64,000 nt of DNA from an uncultured Eubacteriales bacterium (GCA_900314795.1 OMWP01000001.1:142265-206264), one strand, 5' to 3'; shown: positions 37,007 through 45,804, numbered from the stretch's first letter. Made by a program: numbers and translations. The notes: a model not told the origin generated them from the sequence alone.

Positions 37007-37479
37007 GCCTCCCTTTCCTAAGGGAGGTGGCACGAAGTGCCGGAGGGTTGCAGCCTCTCCTGCACATGGTGGTCAATATCTTCACATACATTTTTGAATT
37101 GTCGGTGAATTTCAAGGTTCGTGTATCGCAATACCAAAAAACCGTACTTTTCTATTGCTTTTGTACGGTTAACGTCGTAATCCAAAGCCGAATTGGTTTC
37201 GTAATGTTGATTTCCGTCCAGTTCAATCACCAATCTTGCTTTCGGACAAAAGAAGTCAACAATATAGGATTCTATGACGTATTGTCTATGAAAACGTACC
37301 GGATAACTCCGCAGAAAATCATACCAAAGATGGTTTTCTTCTTTGGTCGGATTCTTTCTTAAGGTACGTGCGTTTTTTCTGGACTGTAATTCCCTTGGGA
37401 TAGGTTTATCTTTACTCAAACGACAACCCTCCGCCCCTTGACACGCGTGTCCGGGGCACCTCCCTTAGGAAAGGGAGGC
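37007..37479. mobile_element. putative nuclease-bearing repeat element 1
   Basis: About 470 bp bounded by inverted copies of one repeat: outer hairpin CCTCCCTT/AAGGGAGG, variable apex, inner CCGGAGGGTTG / CAACCCTCCG. The left apex is GCACGAAGTGC; the right is CCCC TTGACACGCGTGTC CGGGG. The only gene inside is a DUF559 nuclease. Mobility is an inference from this architecture and from the dispersed solo copy at 51139-51188. Confidence 0.6.
37018..37419 (-). CDS. DUF559 (Vsr-like) endonuclease-domain protein 1
   Basis: A 133-residue single-domain protein of the PD-(D/E)XK-like DUF559 family. NPTKEENHLWYDFLR precedes the catalytic core: Asp in YIVDFFCPKARLVIELDG (about residues 52-69), with the E-x-D pair and following GNQHY. 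The C-terminal VLRYTNLEIH strand-helix is also typical. The last ~12 residues (LQPSGTSCHLP) are encoded by the flanking repeat. DUF559 proteins resemble very-short-patch repair endonucleases; their role is not established. It sits between ygeY and ygeW, unrelated to either. Confidence 0.85.
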   Translation of the reverse strand: MSKDKPIPRELQSRKNARTLRKNPTKEENHLWYDFLRSYPVRFHRQYVIESYIVDFFCPKARLVIELDGNQHYETNSALDYDVNRTKAIEKYGFLVLRYTNLEIHRQFKNVCEDIDHHVQERLQPSGTSCHLP

Positions 37480-38670
37480 ATTGTAATTCATCGGCACAGC
37501 GGCGTATACCGCGGCACAGCGCACGAGATCCGCCTTCCATGTGATCTCGTTGGGGGCATGTGCCTGCGCCTCCGCGCCCGGTCCGAAGCCGATGCACGGG
37601 ATGCCGTAGCGACCCATGATGGAAACGCCGTTGGTCGAGAACGTCCACTTGTCAACTCTGGGCTCGCCGTACATACCCTTGTGTGCCGCTACCATCGCCT
37701 TGCACGCGGGATGATCCTCGGGGATGACCCAAGTCGGGAAGAAGCACTCGGTCGGATAGACCAGTCCCGTCCATGACGGACGCTCGTATTTATACATCGA
37801 AACTTCCGCGCCGTACTTCTTGACGGACGGCAGGCTGCGCACCTCTTCCAAAGCGCTCTCCCATGTCTCGCCGTCGGTCAGACGACGGTCGAGCGAGACC
37901 GCCGCGAAGTCCGCTACCGCGCAGCGTGACGGAGAATTGTAGAACTGCTGGGTAACGGTGACGGTGCCCTTGCCGAGGAAGGGATCGTAATGCAGGCGCT
38001 CGTTGAGCTCCTTGACGTCCAGCACGATCTCAGCCATTTTATAGATCGCGTTATCGCCGCGCTCGGGAGCGGAGCCGTGGCAGGATACGCCCTTGACCTC
38101 GACGCGGATCTCCATGCGGCCGCGGTGACCGCGATAGATGCCCTGATCGGTCGGCTCGGTGATGACGACGAACTCGGGGGTGATATCCATCTCATTGTGG
38201 ATGAACTGCCAGCATAAGCCGTCGCAGTCCTCTTCCTGCACGGTACCGGTGACCAGCACCTTGTAGCCCTCGGGGATCAGCCCGAGGTCCTTCATGATCT
38301 TGGCGCCGTAGACAGCGGATACCACGCCGCCTGTCTGGTCACTGCCGCCGCGGCCGCCGATCTCGGTCTCATTCTCATAGCCCTTGTAGGGGTCGAACTT
38401 CCAGTTAGAGAGCTCGCCCAGTCCGACGGTGTCGATGTGGCCGTCAAAAGCGATGATCTTCTCGCCCTTGCCCATCACGCCGTGGACATTGCCCATCTTG
38501 TCGATGAATGCTTCATCAAAGCCGAGTTGTTCCATCTCCCTAACGATACGCTTGGCGACGCCCTCCTCCTCGGCAGATTCGCTGGGAATAGCGATCAGCT
38601 CGCGCAGAAAAGCGGTCATGTCCTTTTCATAGTTTTCGGCTGCTTTTTTGATCGCGGAATAATCAATCAT
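37465..38670 (-). CDS. ygeY: YgeY family M20-type hydrolase
   Basis: A 401-residue zinc amidohydrolase/peptidase. Metal motifs are [25 protein letters not shown] and TEPTDQG, and the C-terminal [14 protein letters not shown] contributes the last ligand His. YgeY members are linked to selenium-dependent and anaerobic purine degradation; here it is the first of the ygeY-ygeW-arcC set. The start at 38670 has AAGGAGG. The last residues and stop (NASLS) lie in the flanking repeat of the nuclease-bearing element. Confidence 0.9.
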   Translation of the reverse strand: MIDYSAIKKAAENYEKDMTAFLRELIAIPSESAEEEGVAKRIVREMEQLGFDEAFIDKMGNVHGVMGKGEKIIAFDGHIDTVGLGELSNWKFDPYKGYENETEIGGRGGSDQTGGVVSAVYGAKIMKDLGLIPEGYKVLVTGTVQEEDCDGLCWQFIHNEMDITPEFVVITEPTDQGIYRGHRGRMEIRVEVKGVSCHGSAPERGDNAIYKMAEIVLDVKELNERLHYDPFLGKGTVTVTQQFYNSPSRCAVADFAAVSLDRRLTDGETWESALEEVRSLPSVKKYGAEVSMYKYERPSWTGLVYPTECFFPTWVIPEDHPACKAMVAAHKGMYGEPRVDKWTFSTNGVSIMGRYGIPCIGFGPGAEAQAHAPNEITWKADLVRCAAVYAAVPMNYNASLS

Positions 38671-38747
38671 GGTAATCCTCCTTTTCATGGCTCAGCCGAT
38701 ATTCTTCCCCGGTACAAGCGCTAAAGGGTTTGCTCTTTTTATCGGTT

Positions 38748-38791
38748 GAGATTGCCACGGGCTGACACGCGTGTCGAGCCCTCGCAATGAC
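38748..38791. repeat. GATTGCCAC...GCAATGAC hairpin repeat with ACACGCGTGT apex
   Basis: Usual arms with an apex GGCT-GACACGCGTGTC-GAGCC; the same 12-bp palindrome tops unrelated repeats elsewhere. Confidence 0.85.
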
Positions 38792-38912
38792 TGTTTAAAA
38801 TGCGCCGCGGCGCAACTCATTTTATACACTTCTATTGTAATACAACTACGGCTGAGTTTCAATGGATTTTTCAATAAAATCTAAAAAATTTTTAGAAAAA
38901 TCCAAATTTTAT

Positions 38913-38940
38913 TTGACACGGCGTTTTGGCGTAGTATAAT
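38913..38940 (+). promoter_or_regulatory. promoter of the DauR-like regulator
   Basis: TTGACA and TATAAT with a 16-bp spacer. A 133-bp repeat element lies in the resulting 200-nt leader. Confidence 0.8.
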
Positions 38941-38965
38941 AGAAGAAAAGACCACTCTATGACGG

Positions 38966-39098
38966 CATTATCATTAAGTTAAGGAAAATGTATCTCGCTG
39001 ACGCTCGGTCAATTGATGCAATTCCTCAGTCGCCGGACACGCGTGTCGGGCGACAGCTCCTTTTACCAAAAGGAGCCTTCCTTACCTTAATGACATTG
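38966..39098. repeat. 133-bp element with CATTAAGTTAAGGA terminal inverted repeats
   Basis: Same element as at 25994-26116, but its apex reads TCGCC-GGACACGCGTGTCGG-GCGA. The 10-bp length difference between the copies equals the enlarged apex. It forms most of the regulator's leader. Confidence 0.85.
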
Positions 39099-39150
39099 AT
39101 CTATGGCGGAAAATTTTTGGATTTTTCACACCCTGAAATGAGGTGATCTC

Positions 39151-39795
39151 TTGCTCAACGAACAACTCAAAAACACCCTGTGCTCCCTCGCGCACGCCAT
39201 CGCCCTGCACTACGGCAAAGGCTGTGAGGTCGCCATCCACGATCTGACGGTCAAGAACGCCGCCGACAGCTCCATCATCTACATCGAAAACGGTGAGGTG
39301 ACGGGCAGGAAGGTGGGCGACGGCGCCTCGGCTGTGGTGCTCGAGGAGCTCAGCCGGGCGGAACAGACGCGTGAGGATCGCATCGGCTACTTCACCAAGA
39401 CCACCGACGGCAAGGTGCTCAAATCCACCACCGTCTACATCCGCGACGACAAGGGCAAGGCGATCGCGATCTTCTCGATCAACCACGACATCACCGCGCT
39501 GAGCGTCGCCGCGGCGTCACTGACGGAGCTAACCGCTCCCGCAACCGCATCCGAGCCGGAGAAGATCACGCCGAACGTCGGCGAACTGCTCGACGAGCTG
39601 TTGTGGAAATCCACCGAGCTGATCGGCAAGCCCGTCGCCCTGATGAACAAGGATGACAAACAGCGCGCGATCCGCTATCTGAACAGCAAGGGCGCGCTGT
39701 TGATCACCAAATCCGGCGACAAGATCGCGACCTACTTCGGCATCTCAAAGTTCACGCTCTATTCGTACTTGACGGAGGATGAGGAATCAGATTAA
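39151..39795 (+). CDS. YheO-like PAS / HTH regulator (DauR family)
   Basis: A 214-residue protein. The N-terminal YheO-like PAS domain (about residues 8-120) has GKGCEVAIHDLT and FSINHDITAL. The C-terminal HTH_22 domain (about 145-205) has RYLNSKGALLITKSGDKIATYFGIS as its helix-turn-helix. DauR of Pseudomonas represses D-arginine catabolism, and relatives often sense amino acid-like ligands. It starts with TTG behind GAGGTGATC. It is divergent from ygeY and directly precedes the PLP enzyme genes, so it may control both sides (inference). Confidence 0.88.
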   Translation: MLNEQLKNTLCSLAHAIALHYGKGCEVAIHDLTVKNAADSSIIYIENGEVTGRKVGDGASAVVLEELSRAEQTREDRIGYFTKTTDGKVLKSTTVYIRDDKGKAIAIFSINHDITALSVAAASLTELTAPATASEPEKITPNVGELLDELLWKSTELIGKPVALMNKDDKQRAIRYLNSKGALLITKSGDKIATYFGISKFTLYSYLTEDEESD

Positions 39796-39862
39796 CCGAA
39801 TGGCAGGAACGCTTATTTCCTATCCAATGCTCCCGATATCAAAAACGTCCGTCATTCTACGG

Positions 39863-39891
39863 TACGTCATAAATGCCGTACCCTACGAAAA
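39863..39891. repeat. GGTACGTC...GCCGTACC hairpin
   Basis: Short GGTACG/CGTACC hairpin ending in CTAC, related to copies at 10843, 11320 and 22211. A GCGGGAGCACTCCGCCCTACC element follows at about 39938-39960. Confidence 0.55.
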
Positions 39892-39989
39892 GATTGATTT
39901 GCTTCGCATTACAAAATGATAATAATGGAAATGTTTCGGCGGGAGCACTCCGCCCTACCATATACCCCACCATAGTTTAGGAGGATATC

Positions 39990-41453
39990 ATGATCGACTT
40001 TACCGTTAACAAAGAAGGATTACAACACAATATCGAGAAGGCGCGGGAAAACGGCATCATCATCCCGACCATCAAACAGATGCAGCACCCCGAGCTGATC
40101 CCCGAGCTGATCAAAGAGAAGCTCAGCCACACAGGGCTGTGGGACGTTGATCCCGTCAACCTGTTCCGCATCACCTGGAAGAATGAGCCAAAGGAAAGCG
40201 GCGGTCTGTTCCGCGAGGTGCCGAACATCATCGAGCTGCCCTCCGCCCTCACCGGCGTGAAGGCGCGGATCTTCGCGATCGTCGGCAAGTGGTTCCCCAC
40301 CGGCTGTCACAAGGTCGGCGCGTCGTTCGGCTGCTTAGCGCCCCGACTGGTGACGGGTCAGTTCGACGCGACCCGCCACAAGGCGGTTTGGCCGTCCACC
40401 GGCAACTACTGCCGCGGCGGCGCGTTCAACTCAAAGCTCCTGTCCGTTGACAGTATTGCGATCCTGCCCGCTGAGATGAGCCGCGAGCGCTTTGACTGGC
40501 TCTCAAAAATCGCGGGCGAGGTCATCGCGACCCCCGGCTGTGAGAGTAATGTCAAAGAGATCTTCGACAAGACATGGGAGCTCAAGCAGCGCCCCGAGGT
40601 CATGATCTTCAACCAGTTTGAAGAGATGGGCAATCCGTTATGGCACTACAATGTCACCGGTCACGCGTTAGCGGACGCGTTTGAAGCGATCAAGGGTGAG
40701 AAGGATCGCTTTGCGGGCGCATGCTTCACCTCCGGTTCCGCGGGCACGATGAGCGCGGGCGACTACCTCAAGGAGCAGTACCCGAACCTCAAGCTCGGCG
40801 TCGGCGAAGCATTGCAGTGCCCCACCATCTTAGACAACGGCTTCGGCGGTCACCGCATCGAAGGCATCGGCGACAAGCATATCCCGTGGATCCATAACGT
40901 CAAGAACACCGACATGGTCATCGACATCGACGACGAGGACAGCCAGCGACTGCTCCGACTGTTCAACACACCGGAGGGTATCGATTATCTGGTATCTGTC
41001 GGTGTGGAGCGTGAGCTCGCCGAACAGCTCAGCCTGCTCGGTATCTCGGGCATCGCGAACATCCTGTGCTGTATCAAGATGGCGAAGTACTATGAGTTCA
41101 CCGAGAACGATGTACTCGGCACCGTGCTGACCGACTCAGCCGCGATGTATCAGAGCCGTATCAAGGAGCTCGAGGAGATGTACGGCGACTATGATGTGCA
41201 CAAGGCAGAGCTCGACCACAACCTGCACATCCTCAACCTCAAGGACGACAACATGCTGGAGCTCAGCTACAAAGAGCGCAAGCGTGTGCATAACCTCAAA
41301 TACTACACATGGGTCGAACAGCAGGGCCGCACCGCCGAGGAGCTCAACGCCCTGTGGTATGACACCGAGAACACCTGGGACGCCGTGCATAAGCAGGCAG
41401 AACAGCTCGACGAATACATCGACGCGTTCAATAAGGAAGTCGGACTTTTGTAA
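39990..41453 (+). CDS. fold type II PLP-dependent enzyme (beta-subunit-like)
   Basis: A 487-residue enzyme of the tryptophan synthase beta/threonine synthase fold. The likely PLP lysine is in PTGCHKVGASFG near residue 111, and SGSAGTMSAGDYLKE forms the glycine-rich phosphate cup near residue 250. It is longer than YgeX-type diaminopropionate ammonia-lyases (about 400 residues) and lacks their usual motifs. The exact reaction (lyase or synthase on an amino acid) is unknown. It is followed by a threonine synthase-like gene and lies next to ygeW/ygeY/arcC, suggesting amino acid or diamino acid turnover. AGGAGG precedes the ATG. Confidence 0.82.
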   Translation: MIDFTVNKEGLQHNIEKARENGIIIPTIKQMQHPELIPELIKEKLSHTGLWDVDPVNLFRITWKNEPKESGGLFREVPNIIELPSALTGVKARIFAIVGKWFPTGCHKVGASFGCLAPRLVTGQFDATRHKAVWPSTGNYCRGGAFNSKLLSVDSIAILPAEMSRERFDWLSKIAGEVIATPGCESNVKEIFDKTWELKQRPEVMIFNQFEEMGNPLWHYNVTGHALADAFEAIKGEKDRFAGACFTSGSAGTMSAGDYLKEQYPNLKLGVGEALQCPTILDNGFGGHRIEGIGDKHIPWIHNVKNTDMVIDIDDEDSQRLLRLFNTPEGIDYLVSVGVERELAEQLSLLGISGIANILCCIKMAKYYEFTENDVLGTVLTDSAAMYQSRIKELEEMYGDYDVHKAELDHNLHILNLKDDNMLELSYKERKRVHNLKYYTWVEQQGRTAEELNALWYDTENTWDAVHKQAEQLDEYIDAFNKEVGLL

Positions 41454-41525
41454 GTGAGGAGTGAGGAGTTAGGAGTGAGGAGTAAAAAGTCTGTATGCTT
41501 TTGTTCCTCATTCTCATATGATCCT

Positions 41526-42749
41526 ATGAAACATGTTATCAACTGCAAATGCGTCAAATGCGGGAGGACATATGCTCCCGCGGCGGATATCACCACCTGC
41601 ACGTGCGGCGGTATCCTCGACGTGATCTATGACTACGAGTATATCAAAACCAGATTCAACAGAGAAGTGCTCGCGCACCGTGACGAGCCCACCATGTGGC
41701 GCTACCGCGAGCTGCTGCCGATTGAAGAAGATACCGTTCCCGCGGGACTGCGGGTCGGGATGTCGCCAATGTATGAAGCGCCGAAGATCGCCGCCGATCT
41801 CGGCATCAAGCGCCTGTACATCAAGGATGACGGCGTCAACCCCACCGCGTCCCTCAAGGATCGCGCCTCCGCGATGGCGGTGACCAAGGCGATCGAAGCG
41901 GGCTATGACACCATCGCCTGCTCCTCCACGGGCAACGCCGCCTCATCGCTTGCGGGCAACGCAGCAAAGGCAGGGCTCAAAACCTACATCTTTGTACCGG
42001 CACGCGCGCCGAAGGGCAAGATCGCCCAGCTGATGATGTTCGGCGCAAACCTGACCGCCGTGGACGGCAGCTATGAAGAAACCTTTGAGCTATCCAAAGC
42101 CGCCATCGATAAATACGGCTGGTACAACCGTAACGCCGCCATCAACCCCTATCTCAGCGAGGGCAAAAAGACCGTCGCGCATGAGATCTGCGAACAGCTC
42201 GATTTCCGCGCGCCCGACTTCGTCGCGGTATCGGTCGGCGACGGCTGTACCGTCGCGGGCGTTTACAAGGGTCTGTACGATATGTACATGGTCGGTCTGA
42301 TCGACCATATCCCGCGGATCATCAGCGTACAGGCGCAGGGCTGCTGCCCCATCAATACCGCCGTCATGACGGGTCAGCCTTGGCAGCCGCAGGAGGAGAA
42401 CACCTACGCCGACTCCATCGCCGTGGGCGTGCCGCGCAATCCGGATAAAGCGATCAATGCCATCAAAGACAGCGACGGCATCTGCGTCAATGTCACCGAT
42501 GACGAGATCCGTGAAGCGCAAAAGTACCTTGCCAAAAACGCGGGTGTATTCGGCGAGCCCGCGGGCGTGACTGCGACAGCAGGGCTGTTGAAGCTCAGCC
42601 GTGAGGGGAGATTGCCGCATGACGCGACCATCGTATCCATCGTCACGGGCAACGGTTTAAAGGATATCGATTCCGCGATCAAATCTGTCGGCGAGCCTGT
42701 GCACTGCCAGAACGATCTTTCGGAGTTTGAAGCGAAATTCGAATTGTAG
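41526..42749 (+). CDS. thrC: threonine synthase-like PLP enzyme
   Basis: A 407-residue enzyme with an N-terminal zinc ribbon (CKCVKCGRTY...CTCGG, residues 5-31). The PLP lysine is in NPTASLKDRAS near residue 104, and SSTGNAASSLAGNA follows. This matches threonine synthase (O-phosphohomoserine to threonine). With no hom or thrB nearby, a related lyase role alongside the preceding PLP enzyme is possible. The open frame begins at 41454, but its first ~24 residues translate a GAGGAGTTAGGAGT repeat arm. The ATG at 41526 starts the family-typical sequence, though it has no strong ribosome site. Confidence 0.85.
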   Translation: MKHVINCKCVKCGRTYAPAADITTCTCGGILDVIYDYEYIKTRFNREVLAHRDEPTMWRYRELLPIEEDTVPAGLRVGMSPMYEAPKIAADLGIKRLYIKDDGVNPTASLKDRASAMAVTKAIEAGYDTIACSSTGNAASSLAGNAAKAGLKTYIFVPARAPKGKIAQLMMFGANLTAVDGSYEETFELSKAAIDKYGWYNRNAAINPYLSEGKKTVAHEICEQLDFRAPDFVAVSVGDGCTVAGVYKGLYDMYMVGLIDHIPRIISVQAQGCCPINTAVMTGQPWQPQEENTYADSIAVGVPRNPDKAINAIKDSDGICVNVTDDEIREAQKYLAKNAGVFGEPAGVTATAGLLKLSREGRLPHDATIVSIVTGNGLKDIDSAIKSVGEPVHCQNDLSEFEAKFEL

Positions 42750-42771
42750 AATACGCAAGGACAACAAGGTT

Positions 42772-42808
42772 GAGATTGCCACGGCTCCCAAGGGAGCCTC
42801 GCAATGAC
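42772..42808. repeat. GATTGCCAC...GCAATGAC hairpin repeat
   Basis: Arms GAGATTGCCACG and CTCGCAATGACG with apex GCTCCCAAGGGAGC, 22 bp after the threonine synthase stop. Confidence 0.85.
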
Positions 42809-42841
42809 GATTGAATTGGATATTCCTGACTTTTGGGTATA

Positions 42842-42887
42842 TAAAGCGACATCCCGGGGGAGCCTTTCCCTCGGGATGTCGCTTTAT
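42842..42887. terminator. bidirectional terminator between thrC and pnuC
   Basis: A 15-bp stem (TAAAGCGACATCCCG and complement) with a loop of about 15 nt; it lies between two convergent genes. Confidence 0.85.
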
Positions 42888-42926
42888 AGCTTTATATTAG
42901 TTTTCTTCCGAAAAACATTAATTTTT

Positions 42927-43637
42927 TTATCTATCCATAGATCCAGAGGGTTTCTGTGCCCTTTCCATGCGCTTCCAGCTGATGAAGCCGTAGATATCCC
43001 CCGCGAGGAACGCGGCAAAGCAGATCACGGTGCTGACGTAACTACGGTCGGTCATTGCCGCCAATGTCCACAGGATCATCAACACCACATCGTTACAGGC
43101 ATAGGCGACCGCATAGTACGGACTGCGGCGGGCTGTCAGGTAGACAGCGACAAAGCTGGTGCTTACGGAGAGCGTAGACGGGAGCAGATTCGCTGTACCA
43201 AGTGCACGCAGGATGAAGTAGAACACGACCGTCACAACAACAGTCAATGCTGCGAGCAAGAGCCACTCGCGTTTCGACAGCTTCGCGTTGACCGTCACCT
43301 GGGCGCGGTTACCGCGGTAGGGATTGCGCAGCCATGTGATCAGCGACCAGACCGACATCGGCAGCGTCATGCCGACATAGGTCAGCAGCTCGCCGTAGTA
43401 GGAGAAGCGGTAGGAGATGTAGCCGTAGACCGAGGCGAAGATGATCATCAACACCATGCCGATGGGGTTGCCCTTAGCGGCAAAAAGCAGAGAGGTCACG
43501 CCGATCAGCGACGCGAGCAGGTTGAGCATATCGCCGCCGAACACGATGTGCGACAGAACGATCAGACAGACCGATACCGTCCAGATGATTTTTTCGGTAT
43601 TGCTGAAATAATTGAGCTTATCATAAAATCGTTTCAT
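42927..43637 (-). CDS. pnuC: PnuC-like nicotinamide riboside transporter
   Basis: A 236-residue membrane protein with seven hydrophobic helices, the PnuC-type WSLITWLRNPY segment after helix 4 and AYACNDVVLMILWTLAA near helix 6. The C-terminal helix ends in FISWKRMERAQ. PnuC proteins import nicotinamide riboside by facilitated diffusion; closely related Pnu transporters take thiamine or riboflavin, and no nearby gene settles the substrate. No thiamine or NAD riboswitch was recognised upstream, where a repeat pair lies instead. Confidence 0.88.
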   Translation of the reverse strand: MKRFYDKLNYFSNTEKIIWTVSVCLIVLSHIVFGGDMLNLLASLIGVTSLLFAAKGNPIGMVLMIIFASVYGYISYRFSYYGELLTYVGMTLPMSVWSLITWLRNPYRGNRAQVTVNAKLSKREWLLLAALTVVVTVVFYFILRALGTANLLPSTLSVSTSFVAVYLTARRSPYYAVAYACNDVVLMILWTLAAMTDRSYVSTVICFAAFLAGDIYGFISWKRMERAQKPSGSMDR

Positions 43638-43645
43638 TCTACTAT

Positions 43646-43985
43646 AAACGGGTGCGGGCAACGCCCGCCATTAACTCCTAACTCCTAACTCCTCGCAGTA
43701 GCTCTCAGCCAATCAGCGTTCGCCTCAGGGGGTTCCCCGTAACTCCCCGAGTTATGGGGAGAGGAGGAGCCGCGAACACGCGTGTTCCACGAGATCAAAG
43801 CGTATCAAACGGATACGCTTACCGAATACGGCGAGTGACGACGAGGGAGAGCCTTGCATGGGAGTTGTTAGCCAAATCAAGATTTGGACAACTCCTCACC
43901 GGTGGCAGATAGTATTATAGGAATCAACGGGTGCGGGCATCGCCCGCCATTAACTCCTCACTCCTAACTCCTCACTCCTAACTAT
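43646..43985. repeat. direct repeats of GGGTGCGGGC-hairpin plus ACTCCTA arms
   Basis: The 349-bp gap between the PTS-like gene and pnuC has no gene. Two direct copies of ACGGGTGCGGGC...GCCCGCCATTAACTCC (43646-43690 and 43925-43985) flank 235 bp. Between them are TTCCCCGTAACTCCCCGAGTTATGGGGAG, a palindrome AACACGCGTGTT (43775-43786) and GCGTATC/GATACGC hairpins. Confidence 0.75.
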
Positions 43986-43986
43986 A

Positions 43987-45060
43987 TTAAGCCAGCTTCA
44001 AATCTCCGTCCTTGACCCAGCCGATCTTGCGCAGGAGCAGGTTGATCAGCGGGGTGATCACGGCGGGGAGCACGATACAGATCAGGATCAGTCCGATCCA
44101 GTCCATCGCGCCGGGGGCGATCGCCTCTGCACCCTTTGCGACCGCTTCTTCAGACGGTGCATACCAGCCGGTGATGACGCCGATCTGTCCGCAGAAGCCG
44201 CAGGTGCCCATGCCGGAGTTGATGGGCGCGCCGTTCATTTGGAGCTTGAACACGCAGGTCGCGATCGGCCCCGTGATCGCGGAGGTCACGATGGGCGCGA
44301 TCCAGATACGCGGATTCTTGACGATGTTCGGCATCTGGAGCATCGAGGTGCCCAGCCCCTGGCTGACCAATCCGCCCCAGCGGTTCTCGCGGAAGGACAT
44401 CACCGCAAAGCCCACCATCTGCGCACAGCAGCCCGCTACGGCAGCGCCGCCGGCCAATCCCGTCAGCGCAAGCACCGAGCAGATCGCCGCCGAGCTGATC
44501 GGCAGGGTCAGCGCGATACCGACCAGCACACTTACTACGATACCCATCAAAAAGGGTTGGAGCTTTGTCGCCGAGTCGATCAAGATGCCGAACCAGCTTG
44601 CCGCCGTACCGATCGGGGGCGCGATCAGCTTTGCCAACGCCACGCCGACGAGGATCGTCACCGCGGGGGTCACGAGGATGTCGACCTTGGTTTCCTTACT
44701 GACCGCCTTGCCGCATTCGGCGGCGATGATCGCGATGACCAAAACCGCTAACGGGCCGCCTGCGCCGCCCTCGGCATTTGCCGCCCAACCGACTGCCGCC
44801 AGTGAGAACAGCACCATGGGATCAGCCTTGAGCGCGTAGCCGATGGCGACCGCCATCGCAGGACCCGACACCGCCATCGCGTAGGTGCCGATATCGGTGA
44901 AGAACTGCCAGCCCGACAGCACGCCGACGGTCTTGATGATCGTGCCGATCAGCAGGGAGCAGAACAGACCCTGCGCCATCGCGCCGAGCGCGTCGATGCC
45001 GTAGCGCTTCCACGAGATCTCAATATTCTTGCGTTTCAAAAACGCTTTGAGTTTGGACAT
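43987..45060 (-). CDS. PTS_EIIC_2-type permease
   Basis: A 357-residue membrane protein of the PF13303-like PTS IIC group. It has about ten hydrophobic helices and the glycine-rich family segments GTYAMAVSGPAMAVAIGYAL, NSGMGTCGFCGQIGVI and LPISSAAIC. No IIA or IIB domain and no other PTS gene is nearby, so whether it takes up a phosphorylated sugar or acts as a standalone channel is unclear. The promoter TTGACT-17-TATATT lies 74 bp upstream. Confidence 0.85.
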   Translation of the reverse strand: MSKLKAFLKRKNIEISWKRYGIDALGAMAQGLFCSLLIGTIIKTVGVLSGWQFFTDIGTYAMAVSGPAMAVAIGYALKADPMVLFSLAAVGWAANAEGGAGGPLAVLVIAIIAAECGKAVSKETKVDILVTPAVTILVGVALAKLIAPPIGTAASWFGILIDSATKLQPFLMGIVVSVLVGIALTLPISSAAICSVLALTGLAGGAAVAGCCAQMVGFAVMSFRENRWGGLVSQGLGTSMLQMPNIVKNPRIWIAPIVTSAITGPIATCVFKLQMNGAPINSGMGTCGFCGQIGVITGWYAPSEEAVAKGAEAIAPGAMDWIGLILICIVLPAVITPLINLLLRKIGWVKDGDLKLA

Positions 45061-45133
45061 TGGTTATCCCCCATTTTTGTAGGGGCGGGTCTTGACCCGC
45101 CCGATTGGAAATCAAAATTGATTATCAAATATG

Positions 45134-45162
45134 AATATAAACAACAAAATGCCGAAAGTCAA
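45134..45162 (-). promoter_or_regulatory. promoter of the PTS_EIIC_2-type gene
   Basis: Minus-strand TTGACT and TATATT with a 17-bp spacer; a GTAGGGGCGGGTCTTGACCC repeat lies in the leader. Confidence 0.7.
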
Positions 45163-45268
45163 CGGACAATCGGCATTTACTCTGTTTTGAACAATTTCAG
45201 CGTTTTAAAGCGCTGTTTTATTGCACAATTTTTTGACGGTTTAGTGTGTTAAATCAACTTTGATTTAA

Positions 45269-45548
45269 TTAACAATAGTACGTGATCTCGCCGAAGAAGC
45301 CCAGCCATTTCTCGATAACGATACGGCTGTTCGCCTCTATGGCACGGCTGAGATAATGCAGGGTTTTCGTATCCAGCCCCGAGTTATTATGTGCCAAAAC
45401 AGCCTTGCCGGATCTCGTGATCCGGAATTATGTCGCATTAGCAACCGGCTTTCCGACAGCGACGTGAACATGGATCGGTTCGAGCGGGTTTGTTTTCATT
45501 CGCCCAGAAATACACCCAAAAGGAACCGATCTTAAAAACCTGCGGCAT
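45269..45548 (-). pseudogene. DUF4160 family protein, decayed
   Basis: Translation starts MPQVFKIGSFWVYFWANENKP, shifts frame by one base (near 45480-45490) to EPIHVHVAVGKPVANAT, and then meets an in-frame TAA. It continues FRITRSGKAVLAHNNSG...EKWLGFFGEITYYC to its natural stop. This is a recognisable DUF4160 protein broken by one frameshift and one nonsense codon. It overlaps the end of the upstream gene by 17 bp, the usual two-gene arrangement of this family. Confidence 0.82.
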
Positions 45549-45804
45549 GATCAAATCCTCCGTTTTGAGAGAGTTCCAGTATCAAATGTGCGTTATCTTC
45601 TATGATACGCTGAAAGTATTGAATCTCTGCCTCGGTAAAGCCGTTGATCTCTTGCCATTCATACTTCGGCAAAATACAATATGCGCTGTGGAAGCCATCG
45701 GTTTTGTCTGCTTTTTCGACGTATACTTTGACCGAACCGTTTTCATCCATTTCGGAATGAACGATCTCGGTATCTTCATCGAGCGTCAGATAGGGATACA
45801 TCAT
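45532..45804 (-). CDS. small DUF4160-associated protein
   Basis: A 90-residue acidic protein beginning MMYPYLTLDEDTEIVHSE and ending GGFDHAAGF. It resembles the small proteins found directly upstream of DUF4160 genes; the function of the pair is unknown, though a toxin-antitoxin-like role has been suggested for similar pairs. The start at 45804 follows GAGGTGATC. Its partner is a pseudogene, so this gene may be a survivor in decay. Confidence 0.65.
   Translation of the reverse strand: MMYPYLTLDEDTEIVHSEMDENGSVKVYVEKADKTDGFHSAYCILPKYEWQEINGFTEAEIQYFQRIIEDNAHLILELSQNGGFDHAAGF

Noticed and set aside
41454..41525. N-terminal extension of the threonine synthase-like protein
   Set aside because: The 24 extra residues are a literal translation of the GAGGAGTTAGGAGT repeat arm, also seen at the end of hisJ. 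A repeat-encoded extension cannot be fully excluded.
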